Shown here: piece by piece, positions 1-8,934 of the stretch
Layout: every line of letters starts with the position of its first letter
How positions within the stretch are numbered: the first letter of the stretch is position 1
Source of the DNA: Indolivaga macrotermitis
GTDB taxonomy: Bacteria > Bacteroidota > Bacteroidia > Bacteroidales > Dysgonomonadaceae
NCBI RefSeq assembly: GCF_900128985.1
Contig: NZ_FQUC01000003.1
Coordinates: 268,544 to 332,543 of the forward strand
Length of the DNA stretch: 64,000 nt
Direction of reading: 5' to 3'
Translations under genes and position numbers: made by a program
Notes under the pieces: model-generated
The model's input: the letters and a program-made list of their open reading frames with translations, nothing else
Told to the model about the DNA's origin: nothing
Database searches by the model: none

Positions 1-148
1 CATTATTTCGGATGGCAAAGATAGCCTTTTTTTTGATTATAAAAAATATTGTCTTTGAATTTTTCTGTTTAAATATCGCTCGATGAGCTCTTTTATTATT
101 TATATTTGTTTTATACAAAACGAATATTAAAATTAAGATACAAATTAT

Positions 149-1306
149 ATGTTGAAACAAATTATCACGATGTCAGTATCCGCTTTATTATTAGCAAGTT
201 GTTCAAATAAAAGTTCAACAACAGAAAGTCAGCAATCAACTGATTCAATATCCGGTAACGAAATGTATATGTTAGTGGGTACATATACTTCCGGTGAGAG
301 TAAAGGAATATATGTTTATAAATTAGATACAGCAGAAGGTAAGTCTACTTATGTAAGCGAGGTAAATGTAGACAATCCATCATATCTGAATTTAGACCCG
401 ACTGAGAAATTTGTATATGCAGTTACCGAAGAAGATGTAGAGACAGGTGCTGTTAATGCATTCTCTTTTGATAAAGCTTCCGGTAAACTCACCTTTATAA
501 ATAAGGAGTTGACAAAAGGAGGAGCACCTTGTTATGTGAGTGTCGATCCATCCGGAAAACATTTGGTTGTAGCTAATTATTCGGGAGCAAGTGTGTCTGT
601 ATTCTCAACAAATGAGCAGGGTGGGGTAAACCCATTATCTCAATTGATTTCGTTTACAGGAAAAGGATTAGATCCTGACAGACAAAAGCAGCCACATTTA
701 CATTGTGTGAGATTTTCTCCGGACTATAAATATCTGTATGCCGATGATTTGGGTACAGATAAGATACATAAATTTAATGTGAACCCCGAAGGCAAAGATT
801 TCCTGACCCAAGGTACTCCTGATGCATTTGCATTAAAACCGGGTTCAGGACCTAGACATCTGACTTTCCATCCCAACGGAAAATATGCTTACTTAATAAC
901 CGAACTATCAGGTGATGTTGTCGTATTTGATTATAAGGATGGTAATTTAGCCGAGAAGCAAACAGTAAAAGCCGATACCTTAAATGCACAAGGCAGTGCC
1001 GATATACACCTTACACCTTACGGACGTTTCTTATATGCATCCAATCGTCTGAAAGGAGATGGCTTAGCTATTTTCTCGGTTAATCAAGAAGATGGCACAT
1101 TGGCTAAAGTCGGATATCAGGAAACGGGTATTCATCCACGTAATTTTGCTATAACGCCTAATGGGCGATTACTGTTAGTCGCTAATCGCGATAGTGATAA
1201 GATACAGGTATTTAAAATTAATCCGACAACCGGATTCTTGGAAAATACCGGATTCGATATTCAGTTGGATATGCCTGTTTGCATAAAATTTGCATCTCTC
1301 CAATAA
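149..1306 (+). CDS. 6-phosphogluconolactonase-like beta-propeller lipoprotein
   Basis: A 385-residue protein of the lactonase (YbhE/Pgl, cycloisomerase 2) family, a seven-bladed propeller. The family hydrolyses 6-phosphogluconolactone in the pentose phosphate pathway. The N-terminus is a lipoprotein signal (LLLASC, Cys at about residue 18), so this copy is predicted to sit in the envelope rather than the cytosol, and its true substrate may be another lactone or sugar. Family signatures visible are LVGTYTSGESKGIY near residue 43, the PHLHCV stretch near residue 180, GPRHLTFHPNGKYAY near residue 230 and IHPRNFAITPNG near residue 330. It is monocistronic, followed by a hairpin terminator. Family assignment is firm; the physiological role is inferred. 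Confidence 0.88.
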   Translation: MLKQIITMSVSALLLASCSNKSSTTESQQSTDSISGNEMYMLVGTYTSGESKGIYVYKLDTAEGKSTYVSEVNVDNPSYLNLDPTEKFVYAVTEEDVETGAVNAFSFDKASGKLTFINKELTKGGAPCYVSVDPSGKHLVVANYSGASVSVFSTNEQGGVNPLSQLISFTGKGLDPDRQKQPHLHCVRFSPDYKYLYADDLGTDKIHKFNVNPEGKDFLTQGTPDAFALKPGSGPRHLTFHPNGKYAYLITELSGDVVVFDYKDGNLAEKQTVKADTLNAQGSADIHLTPYGRFLYASNRLKGDGLAIFSVNQEDGTLAKVGYQETGIHPRNFAITPNGRLLLVANRDSDKIQVFKINPTTGFLENTGFDIQLDMPVCIKFASLQ

Positions 1307-1319
1307 AATAGAAACGAAA

Positions 1320-1347
1320 GGGCGCTTTTTTATAAGTAAAAGCGTCC
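1320..1347 (+). terminator. hairpin terminator after lactonase gene
   Basis: A 10-bp stem (GGGCGCTTTT at 1320-1329 with AAAAGCGTCC at 1338-1347, one G-T wobble) and an 8-nt loop begin 14 bp after the stop codon. No long T-run follows. Confidence 0.65.
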
Positions 1348-1363
1348 TTAGTATGATAAAACA

Positions 1364-1395
1364 TTAGAACACTGTTTTTTTTATTATTATATTTG
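1364..1395 (+). promoter_or_regulatory. putative Bacteroidota-type promoter
   Basis: An exact -7 box TATATTTG (TAnnTTTG) lies at 1388-1395, with TTAG (one mismatch to TTTG) 20 bp upstream. It is 67 bp before the DUF3078 gene. Confidence 0.45.
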
Positions 1396-1462
1396 TAGCA
1401 TTAGCTAGCCGGTAGTATCAGGTTATACTCAAATCAGAGTATCATAGATTTTATCCTTACTT

Positions 1463-2893
1463 ATGAAAAAGTTTGTTTACAGTCTCTTTTTTCTAATAAC
1501 TTTTGTCTCCAGTTTTTCATTATCAGCTAAGTCGGATTTTGTAAAAGCCGATTTAGAGTTACAATATTTTTCTCCAAGGAGAAAGTTATTAATGAAGGAT
1601 TCATTAACGATAATAGACAAAAATCGTCCTGATACAGCTTTTATATATACGAGAGGCGCCAACGGATTGATAGAGATGCCTCAAAATAACTGGACTCCGT
1701 TTCCTTATAACGTAAGTTTCAGGGATACTGTAATATATAATCCTGCTTATCTCCCAGTTGTATTCGATGGAAAGATACTTCCACCCGATCTCGATTTTAT
1801 GTCAAAGTCGACAGGGTTCCCTTCTGCACCATTGCAACTCATACCCGAAGACAGTACATTTGTCCCGACTCTGAAAAGACTAGAGCAGGTTCAGTTATTG
1901 CGCCGGGATTTTTATACCAATATGAATAATATAGAGAATGTACGGTATAATGCTTTTACACTGAAAAAACTGCCACAGATTAATCAGGATGAAGTAACAA
2001 AGCGGAATATCCTGCATGATTTAATCACGGCCGAAGATCCTATAACAGTAGCTCCTGTTGAACTGCCTAAAATTGCGCCTAAATTTATCTACTGGACTTA
2101 TAATGGCGAGCACCAATTACAGGCGACACACAATTTTATTTCGGATAATTGGTATAAAGGCGGAAATAGAAGTTTCTATATTGTAAATAGTCATAAACTT
2201 TATTTGAATTATAAGAAAGATAAGTTATCATTTCAGAATACTTTTGAATGGAGATTAAATATAGCGCAGGTTCAAGCTGACAAGGTTAATAAATATAGTG
2301 TGAATGAAGATTTAGTCCGTTTAATAAACACCTTAGGTTATAAGGCCTTCAATAATTGGGAATATACAGTTAAGTTAGAAAGTCAGACACAGTTATTAAC
2401 GAATCATCCAATAAACTCAAAAGATAAAACAACTTCATTTCTTTCTCCTTTAACAGAAAACTTTGCTGTCGGTATGAAGTATTCTAAGGAAAAGGCATTT
2501 GCAAGCGATAAGTATAAGAAATTGGCATTCTCTATAAACTTATCACCTACCTCTTTGAACTATATTTATATAAGAGACAATGAGATAACCAACAGGCAGG
2601 GAATTGCAGCCGATAAGCACTCAAAATTAGAGTTTGGTTCTACTATAAACGCTGATCTCAAGTTTACATTCAACCGTTTTACGACATGGACATCTCGATT
2701 TAAATATTTTACCAATTACGAGAAAGCACAGATGGAATTTGAGAACAGCTTTAATATGCAGTTAAACCGATTCTTTTCCGTCAATACTAATGTATACCTA
2801 CGATTCGACGATACAGGAAAAAAAGGGGAAGGCGATTGGGGTTATTTCCAGATGAATGAGATCTTGAGTTTTGGTTTATCCTATAACTGGTAA
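1463..2893 (+). CDS. DUF3078 family outer-membrane protein
   Basis: A 476-residue protein with a cleavable signal peptide (hydrophobic core at residues 4-20). The C-terminal half, from about residue 215, has the DUF3078 signature: NFISDNWYKGG followed by alternating amphipathic strands (KLYLNYKKDKLSFQNTFEWRL, NNWEYTVKLESQTQL) and a final segment ending in an aromatic residue (LSYNW). This pattern fits an outer-membrane beta-barrel. The N-terminal 200 residues are not recognised. The family is restricted largely to Bacteroidota and has no assigned function that I know of. It is flanked by a terminator upstream and a tRNA promoter downstream, so it is probably monocistronic. Confidence 0.8.
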   Translation: MKKFVYSLFFLITFVSSFSLSAKSDFVKADLELQYFSPRRKLLMKDSLTIIDKNRPDTAFIYTRGANGLIEMPQNNWTPFPYNVSFRDTVIYNPAYLPVVFDGKILPPDLDFMSKSTGFPSAPLQLIPEDSTFVPTLKRLEQVQLLRRDFYTNMNNIENVRYNAFTLKKLPQINQDEVTKRNILHDLITAEDPITVAPVELPKIAPKFIYWTYNGEHQLQATHNFISDNWYKGGNRSFYIVNSHKLYLNYKKDKLSFQNTFEWRLNIAQVQADKVNKYSVNEDLVRLINTLGYKAFNNWEYTVKLESQTQLLTNHPINSKDKTTSFLSPLTENFAVGMKYSKEKAFASDKYKKLAFSINLSPTSLNYIYIRDNEITNRQGIAADKHSKLEFGSTINADLKFTFNRFTTWTSRFKYFTNYEKAQMEFENSFNMQLNRFFSVNTNVYLRFDDTGKKGEGDWGYFQMNEILSFGLSYNW

Positions 2894-2965
2894 TAGTTCA
2901 ATAACCCGAATATGAGGTGTATAGCCAGATTGTGATAATTATTCTGGAAAATAGTATCCAAATAA

Positions 2966-2996
2966 TTTGCATCGTAAACAAAAAGCCGTACCTTTG
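2966..2996 (+). promoter_or_regulatory. consensus promoter of the initiator tRNA
   Basis: TTTG at 2966-2969, a 19-bp spacer and TACCTTTG at 2989-2996 match the Bacteroidota housekeeping consensus exactly. Transcription would start a few bases before the tRNA 5' end at 3009. Confidence 0.75.
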
Positions 2997-3008
2997 CAAT
3001 CGAAATAT

Positions 3009-3081
<73 letters not shown>

Positions 3082-3090
3082 CTAGAAAGA

Positions 3091-3119
3091 AAAGCAATCG
3101 AAAAATCGGTTGCTTTTTT
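3091..3119 (+). terminator. tRNA terminator
   Basis: An 11-bp stem (AAAGCAATCGA at 3091-3101 with TCGGTTGCTTT at 3106-3116, one wobble), a 4-nt loop and a T-run form an intrinsic terminator 9 bp after the tRNA. Confidence 0.85.
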
Positions 3120-3156
3120 GTTTTGAATTAATTGATTGAGAAGTTTAATAAAATTA

Positions 3157-3688
3157 TTAATTACCGATATAACACTTAAAGAAAGGTCTTTCTTTGTAAA
3201 TAATTATTTTGTCATAGTCATCAGAATTTAAAAAGGGTACTTATTATATGTGTATATTTGTCCTGATTCATCAATATAACTATGGCTAACTGTTTCAAGA
3301 ATATCTTCTGCCGAATAACCATCGGGCATGTCTAAGAACTCTGTGTGAAAAGTAGTACCAAAAACCTATATTTACATCATCTTTCATTTTACCAACAAAA
3401 CAAGTCCAATTCATGGTTAATGTCTTCTTGTATTTGCCTTAAAGTTGAAATAGGGAAAGCATATTGGCTTTTTTCTATCTTAGCAATATCATATCCGTTT
3501 AAGTGGCTCCCTTTAGCCACAAAAGATTTTTCAATATCATAATAACCCATCCCTGAGCTTTTACTAAAAATCCCATCTCCTGTTCTTTATTTTTTTAGTC
3601 TCTTTATTGCTAAATTGACTATCTTAGATGGACTTCTAAAAATAGCATAAGGCAAATAAGCGCCACAGATGTCTATATTCAAGCCCAT
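3157..3688 (-). pseudogene. decayed gene remnant of unknown family
   Basis: Reading the minus strand from an ATG at 3688 gives MGLNIDICGAYLPYAIFRSP, then an in-frame TAA. The same frame continues with TGDGIFSKSSGMGYYDIEKS and later YDIAKIEKSQYAFPISTLRQ. A first frame change follows near LDLF (about 3415). A second comes after the short segment NIGFWYYF (about 3345). The reading then runs through EFLDMPDGYSAEDILETVSH to NKYP. A third frame change near 3232 leads to DDYDKIIIYKERPFFKCYIG and a stop at 3157. One stop and at least three frameshifts in an otherwise protein-like reading show a dead gene. The parent family is not recognised. Confidence 0.6.
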
Positions 3689-4154
3689 AGAAAAGATCAA
3701 CAGAAAGGAGGAGAAAAATTGGGATAGACTAGATTCCAGTCTTTATGTTTTTTAGTTTAAAATAATATTGAATCAGGACTTCTATTTTATCTTTTCTCAT
3801 TTACAGCGTAGAGTTGAATAATACACTCAGAGAATACGAATAACTTTTTTATAAAAAGTTTATTATGAAGTTGTTTTATGAGAAAAACAGAAAAAAAACT
3901 TGGAATTTATTTATTATTTATTAATATTGTAAGACGATTTACAAAACTATAATTACTTAATCAGACAAAGATTTCGACAACACAAAATAGTGGTATTATC
4001 TTTATTCATTTAATTATTTTTTATGGCAGCTTTTACATAACAGTGTGCTAATGTAGAAAATTATATTAAAAGAATAGAGATCAATAATCGATCTATATTT
4101 ACAAAATTTCAAAGTGCATTTATTGCATAAAACACAAATTTAAACTTTACTAAA
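3689..4154. other. AT-rich intergenic region upstream of the metalloprotease-like pair
   Basis: I see no gene here. The region is very AT-rich and presumably carries the promoter for the gene at 4155, but I found no exact TTTG/TAnnTTTG pair. A short inverted repeat, AGATC/GATCT, lies near 4079-4095. Confidence 0.4.
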
Positions 4155-5939
4155 ATGAAGAAGAATCCATTTTTTATGGTGCTGTTCACTCTGGCATTAT
4201 TAATCTCCTGTGCAGATGCAGATGAAAGGTATGCTCAAGAATCTTCGGAAACGCAAGCTTCTAATAGAGCAAAATATGTTTTTGCCTACATAACGGATTT
4301 GGAAAACAATTTACTTACTACAAGGGCAACATCTCTGAATGGTAAGACTTGGAACAGCGGATCTACGATTCGCATCAAGTTTTTGAATGGCAGTAGTTTC
4401 GCACAAAATAAAGTAAAAGAGGTTGCTGCAGAGTGGCTTAATTACGCAAACCTGAAATTTGAGTATGTAGATTCATCCGAAAATGCAGATGTTAAGATTG
4501 CGTTTCATTGGAATAATGAGCAGGTATCATGGTCTTCGATAGGAATCGATTGTAAAAGTATTGCACAGAATGTACCTTCTATGAATATTATGTTATTTGA
4601 TGAGAATGATTCAAACGAAATTAATTCAGAAGATTTTGCTGCTATTATTTTAAGAGAATTCGGACATGTATTAGGGCTTGTATTTGAACACCAAGGCCCT
4701 GATTCGAAATTCAACTGGAATGTCGCACGTGTCAGGAATTACTTTTTGGCACAAGCATGGACTAGTGCTCAGATAGATAACCTTCTAACAATTTACAATA
4801 CTTCGCAAACCAATTATTCCCAGTTTGACGATGAATCTATTATGTTATTATATTTTCCTGATTTTTTGACAACAGATGGAAAAGGGTCGAAATGGAATTC
4901 CAAGTTATCGGAAATGGATAAAGAATTTATTAGTACACTTTATTCCGGAAAACCAATTGAGATTCCTCACACAGTAAATCTTAAATATACACAGGATAAT
5001 GGTACTACCAACTATCAATATACAGGAGTTCGTGTTGGTGAATATTATTGGGTAAACAACAATTTTTACCATCAGGTTCCCGGAGCTTGGGAAAATAGTT
5101 ATCCCATAACACAGGCGCGTTTGGATAAATACCTGCCATGTGCACGTCTGGATATATCGCAGTATCAGATAAATATCGCAGATTTTGAGAGATACTACGG
5201 TATTTATTATTGTAGGGCAAGCGTAGATTATATGTCACAAAACGGTAAAATGTTTGAAAATCAAAATACTATCGCATCAAATTGGGAATTACCCTCTGCT
5301 GTAGATTTTCAACAACTATTTGCTATGTGTCCTTTTTCTGTCAGTACAGACGAAGTTCTGAGAGAAGCTGATGTCCGTTTTGCCTTAAGTCCAAAATTAA
5401 ATGACAATCCTCTTGCATTTAATATTTCAGATCCTACAGGTGGTCCATATAGAACTTATTGGTTTATGACTGGTGACAATATTGATATTTATGATTTTAA
5501 TATGATGCCTGGCGGAGCAAAGCTTAATGGTACTACAAATTGGAACAATGGAGTAGATGATCCGCATCCCGGAGTTATCGGCGATATATATCATTTGTTC
5601 TATACAGTTGGTTATTATACAAAAGAATCGAATGTATACATACATGATTATCTGGATACTAAAAATCCATATAGCTATCATTGGTTCAACGTTCGCTGGT
5701 GCCGTAAACTAACAGATGCAGAACTTGGCTATAAACTATATATTAATGGAGCTCAAACGGATATAAAGAAACTTGCACTAACAGAAGCTGTACCATCTGG
5801 ATATTCAGAATTGGCAAAAGGTTATATTCGAGGATTTTATGTGCAATATATTTTAGATAATCCTTCACCTGTATATACAGTTTCGGACATAGTAAGGCTG
5901 GCTGGAAACGTATCAGATCTCACTAAAAACAACTGGTAA
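4155..5939 (+). CDS. metalloprotease-like lipoprotein with degenerate zinc site and FISUMP-like C-terminus
   Basis: A 594-residue predicted lipoprotein (LLISC, Cys19). Residues about 65-270 resemble the matrixin/astacin-type peptidase fold seen in Bacteroidota lipoproteins: WNSGSTIRIKFLNGS, ADVKIAF, then the helix that should carry HExxHxxGxxHEH. Here it reads REFGHVLGLVFEH (residues 167-179). The first zinc histidine is Arg and the third is Phe, while the Glu and middle His remain, so zinc binding and catalysis are doubtful. From about residue 285 the protein resembles the Fibrobacter succinogenes major paralogous domain (VGEYYWVNNNF, WELPSAVDFQQLF, NVRWCRKL). It lies 45 bp upstream of a paralogue, with no terminator between them. 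It is probably a surface pseudo-protease or binding protein. Confidence 0.7.
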   Translation: MKKNPFFMVLFTLALLISCADADERYAQESSETQASNRAKYVFAYITDLENNLLTTRATSLNGKTWNSGSTIRIKFLNGSSFAQNKVKEVAAEWLNYANLKFEYVDSSENADVKIAFHWNNEQVSWSSIGIDCKSIAQNVPSMNIMLFDENDSNEINSEDFAAIILREFGHVLGLVFEHQGPDSKFNWNVARVRNYFLAQAWTSAQIDNLLTIYNTSQTNYSQFDDESIMLLYFPDFLTTDGKGSKWNSKLSEMDKEFISTLYSGKPIEIPHTVNLKYTQDNGTTNYQYTGVRVGEYYWVNNNFYHQVPGAWENSYPITQARLDKYLPCARLDISQYQINIADFERYYGIYYCRASVDYMSQNGKMFENQNTIASNWELPSAVDFQQLFAMCPFSVSTDEVLREADVRFALSPKLNDNPLAFNISDPTGGPYRTYWFMTGDNIDIYDFNMMPGGAKLNGTTNWNNGVDDPHPGVIGDIYHLFYTVGYYTKESNVYIHDYLDTKNPYSYHWFNVRWCRKLTDAELGYKLYINGAQTDIKKLALTEAVPSGYSELAKGYIRGFYVQYILDNPSPVYTVSDIVRLAGNVSDLTKNNW

Positions 5940-5984
5940 AAACAGGCAACAAACTTACTTAAACACAATTAAAATTAAAGAAAA

Positions 5985-7814
5985 ATGAAAAAACAACTCT
6001 TTTTCGTAGTGCTTTCTATGTTGGCACTATTGTTAGGCACATCTTGTTCGCAGGATTTGGAAACTATCGGAAGTACCGATGTAGGTGGCATAGCAGCTGA
6101 TTTAAAAAATAATTATGTATTTGCATTAAAACCAACTACTCAATCGGGTATTGAAACAAGAGCGTCTGTTAATAAAAATTATCGGTGGGATAATTATTCA
6201 ATAATAAACATTGCCTTCCTTAATGGGAGTACGATTGCTCAGAATAAAGTGAAAGAGATTGCACAGGAATGGCAGAAACTTATTAATCTAAAATTTGTCT
6301 ATACGACAGATATATTAGATGCAGATGTTAAGATAGGCTTCAAATACAATGGAGATCGTGTAAACTGGTCATCTTTAGGTACTGAATGTTGGGACTATTG
6401 GGGTACAGACGAGCCTACAATGAATATACTCTTAAATGATGAGAACAGTGCTGCCGAATTAAATACGGAAGACTTTTCAGGAGTTGTTCTAAGGCTATTC
6501 GGTCATATGCTTGGTCTATTATATGAACATCAGGGACCGAATGCAGCTCTAAAATTAGATGAAACTAAAACATATGCGTATTTCAAACCTTTTGGATGGA
6601 CTGAAGATGCTATTGACTCCTATATATTAAAGCTATACAATACAAAACAAGCTAATCCAAGTACACCTGTGTACGACGAAAACTCAATAATGAATCTATT
6701 TATACCTTCGCATTTAGCTGCTAGTTCAGATAATACAACGGGAACTAATAGATATATAACTGTGCTTTCGGACATGGATAAAGAGTTTATCGCTTCTATA
6801 TATCCAAGACCAGAGTATGTACCTGGTGCCGAAGGAAGTGTATATCTTGTTATTCCTACCGGAGAAAATGGTGGATATGGCCTTTTAGGTTGGAATTTCG
6901 ATACTGAAACACAGCAGGCATGGGGTAATATTGAAAAAACATATAAGACAATAGAAGTCGGGGAATATGTTTGGACAGCAGAGAATCTGAAACTCAAATA
7001 TTGGAATCTTTGGTCTACCCTATATGAATTTATGAATCATACCCAAGCGAAAATAAATACAGTAACTGGAACAAATAATGTCTATACAGTAAAGCAATTC
7101 GAGGATGTTTTCGGAACGTGGACTAATTGTTATCAAGAAGCTAAGTTTTATAAAGATAAATTCAAGTTCTATACAATCAAAGGAGGAACTGAGATTCAAG
7201 GATTTAATTTGCCTGATAAAAATGATGTTCTTCAACTGATAGGACAAATGCCGATTAAGACAGGCAATATGTACAAAGATTTTATAGACTTTACTTTTGC
7301 GAACACAGATGCAGTAAAAAAACTAAGTAGCAATTCGATCGCTGATCAAAATCTGACTTTTGGTTCTCCGTATATCTCCAACTCTAGTAATACATCTCAA
7401 TTGAATCTGACTCCTCTGGGTTTCAAAGGTAACGAACCCGATGATAGTGGTCAACATTATTCATTCGGATATGGACTTGGATTGCAGATGAGAGAAGACG
7501 GCAGGATGCTTTATGCTGGAGATATAAGTGGGCTTGTTGTTAATCAGTATTTGTATCATTTCTGCCAGGCTAGGTATTGTAGACAGATGACAGCTACTGA
7601 ACGTGGTTATGAGTTATACATTGATGAAGCAAATGATCAGGTAGTTGCAAAAAAGCCAGCACAAAGTGCAACAGGCCTTACTATTCTGCCAATAGGTTTG
7701 GAGAGGGGAATTGCCTTGCGTAGCTTTATTAAGGATGATATGATTGTGATCGACTCATGGAGTTCGATTAAGGCAGAAGCAGCACGAATAAGAGCTTCTA
7801 TTAGCATCCAATAA
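5985..7814 (+). CDS. paralogous metalloprotease-like lipoprotein lacking catalytic residues
   Basis: A 609-residue paralogue of the preceding protein with the same layout: lipobox ending at Cys21, a matrixin/astacin-like domain (about 68-275) and a FISUMP-like C-terminal domain starting near the motif VGEYVWTAENL. The expected zinc helix reads RLFGHMLGLLYEH (residues 170-182). Both outer zinc histidines (to Arg and Tyr) and the catalytic glutamate (to Leu) are replaced, so this copy is very unlikely to be an active protease. The two genes look like an operon from an old tandem duplication. The identical Arg substitution in both suggests that the loss preceded duplication or is selected. A terminator follows at 7833. 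Confidence 0.7.
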   Translation: MKKQLFFVVLSMLALLLGTSCSQDLETIGSTDVGGIAADLKNNYVFALKPTTQSGIETRASVNKNYRWDNYSIINIAFLNGSTIAQNKVKEIAQEWQKLINLKFVYTTDILDADVKIGFKYNGDRVNWSSLGTECWDYWGTDEPTMNILLNDENSAAELNTEDFSGVVLRLFGHMLGLLYEHQGPNAALKLDETKTYAYFKPFGWTEDAIDSYILKLYNTKQANPSTPVYDENSIMNLFIPSHLAASSDNTTGTNRYITVLSDMDKEFIASIYPRPEYVPGAEGSVYLVIPTGENGGYGLLGWNFDTETQQAWGNIEKTYKTIEVGEYVWTAENLKLKYWNLWSTLYEFMNHTQAKINTVTGTNNVYTVKQFEDVFGTWTNCYQEAKFYKDKFKFYTIKGGTEIQGFNLPDKNDVLQLIGQMPIKTGNMYKDFIDFTFANTDAVKKLSSNSIADQNLTFGSPYISNSSNTSQLNLTPLGFKGNEPDDSGQHYSFGYGLGLQMREDGRMLYAGDISGLVVNQYLYHFCQARYCRQMTATERGYELYIDEANDQVVAKKPAQSATGLTILPIGLERGIALRSFIKDDMIVIDSWSSIKAEAARIRASISIQ

Positions 7815-7832
7815 AAATATAGGATCAATTTT

Positions 7833-7880
7833 AAGCCCTCCAATAGTTCATGTTAAGAGCTTTGGTGGGCTTTTCTTTTG
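7833..7880 (+). terminator. terminator of the metalloprotease-like operon
   Basis: AAGCCCTCCAA (7833-7843) pairs with TTGGTGGGCTT (7862-7872) apart from one internal T-T mismatch. A T-rich tail follows. It starts 18 bp after the stop codon. Confidence 0.7.
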
Positions 7881-8305
7881 TTAAAGGTTAGGGTTTAGAA
7901 AGTTTTCCGAACACATAGTCATATTTAGCTATAACTTTTTCATAAAATTTAAATTCAATTACTATACGTTCCGGTACCTTTATACTTTGGTTTTGTCCTG
8001 TCGGATGATGGCAGTAAAATAATTAAACTCTCCCCATAGCAAATGCGATCTGTGTCGAATAATATATCTGGACTTCGAGATCTTGTTTTTCACTGCTCTT
8101 ATCCAGTAATATTTTCCCTTCGTACTTCTTTTAAGGTGAATGATTGACGGAGCTGACCAGTTGCTCACATTCTTTCCGATCAATAAGGATATCATACATG
8201 GATCGGGTTCCAGCAACTGAAAAAGAAAAAATCATTGAAAAGAGGTTCTTTCTATAAACTTTAATATCAATTATAATTAATCAAGCAAATAGATAACAGA
8301 TCAGT
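7881..8305. other. intergenic region without a convincing gene
   Basis: The minus strand is open from 8216 to 7980 (78 codons, a basic peptide containing KRSTKGKYYW), but it has no recognisable family and no clear context, so I do not call it a gene. The stretch ends with the tRNA-tail-like sequence at 8206-8218. A terminator-like but imperfect hairpin follows at 8227-8256, resembling the one at 9541-9570. Confidence 0.35.
8206..8218 (+). repeat. degenerate copy of tRNA-fMet 3' end (possible att site)
   Basis: GGTTCCAGCAACT differs at one position from the tRNA-fMet 3' end at 3071-3083, and the following A/G-rich bases are also alike. There is no tRNA body upstream. It could mark the right border of an old insertion at the tRNA gene, or be chance. 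Confidence 0.3.
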
Positions 8306-8692
8306 CTATCTTACGGATTCTCGTTTTATTAGTATAGAAATACTTAACGATATTATTCCCAATATAAAGGTTATCCAGGCAAAAGGATTATCACTCATAT
8401 AGAAAACAGACAGTATTCCGTTTAAACAAAGAAATGATCCGATAAATAATATAGGAGTACTTACCCAAGTAAACCTATCGGCTTTATTCAAAAGAGTGAA
8501 TAGTAGTCCACCACTCAAGATTAGCGATGTACCGCAGATCAGGCTCATATAAACCATTGCATCCAGATCTGGTTTTGACAGGCACTCTAGACCCTCCTGT
8601 ATCAAGGGCGTAAAAGTTGCTATATCATGGATAATTCCTAGAAGTAAGAGACTAATAGCTGTAATTTTACCCGAAATAATAATCTTGCTCAT
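8306..8692 (-). CDS. small four-helix membrane protein
   Basis: A 128-residue protein with four hydrophobic segments (about 8-28, 44-66, 76-97, 102-122) and the basic end IKRESVR, consistent with an inner-membrane protein. I do not recognise the family; the size and topology resemble small DoxX-like or similar uncharacterised membrane proteins. It is transcribed away from the DUF4923 gene, sharing a 242-bp divergent intergenic region with it. Confidence 0.6.
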   Translation of the reverse strand: MSKIIISGKITAISLLLLGIIHDIATFTPLIQEGLECLSKPDLDAMVYMSLICGTSLILSGGLLFTLLNKADRFTWVSTPILFIGSFLCLNGILSVFYMSDNPFAWITFILGIISLSISILIKRESVR

Positions 8693-8764
8693 CTTAATCT
8701 TGGTTTGGATGTTGTATTTTTTCTCTATGCTAAGTTAGAGGTTTTATACAATAAAATAGGGGAA

Positions 8765-8802
8765 TTTGAGACGAAACGTGGTATTTCTGAGACGAAACAC
8801 GG
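8765..8802 (+). promoter_or_regulatory. pair of 21-bp-spaced direct repeats, LytTR-like operator
   Basis: TTTGAGACGAAACGTGG (8765-8781) and TCTGAGACGAAACACGG (8786-8802) match at 14 of 17 positions and repeat with a period of exactly 21 bp, two helical turns. Direct repeats with this period are the usual layout of LytTR-domain response regulator sites. The pair lies about 135 bp upstream of the DUF4923 gene at 8935. No LytTR regulator is encoded in the window. Confidence 0.5.
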
Positions 8803-8934
8803 CTTAGTACGGATACTTATGCAGAAAATAGAGAATATTTTAAAAGTTAAATATTGTAAATGTGTTATCCGAAATAAATCTATTGCAATAGTTAACTGTT
8901 ATATACTTCAAAGTAGTAAAGAAAATAAAAGAAC

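Noticed and set aside
3345..3542. 65-codon plus-strand reading frame
   Set aside because: It is the antisense of the decayed minus-strand gene, which gives the more protein-like translation.
4155..5939. Active zinc metalloprotease
   Set aside because: At first glance it resembles the HExxH family, but two of three zinc histidines are substituted.
7980..8216. 78-codon minus-strand reading frame
   Set aside because: No recognisable motif, and its first codons overlap the tRNA-tail-like sequence; left as an uncertain remnant.
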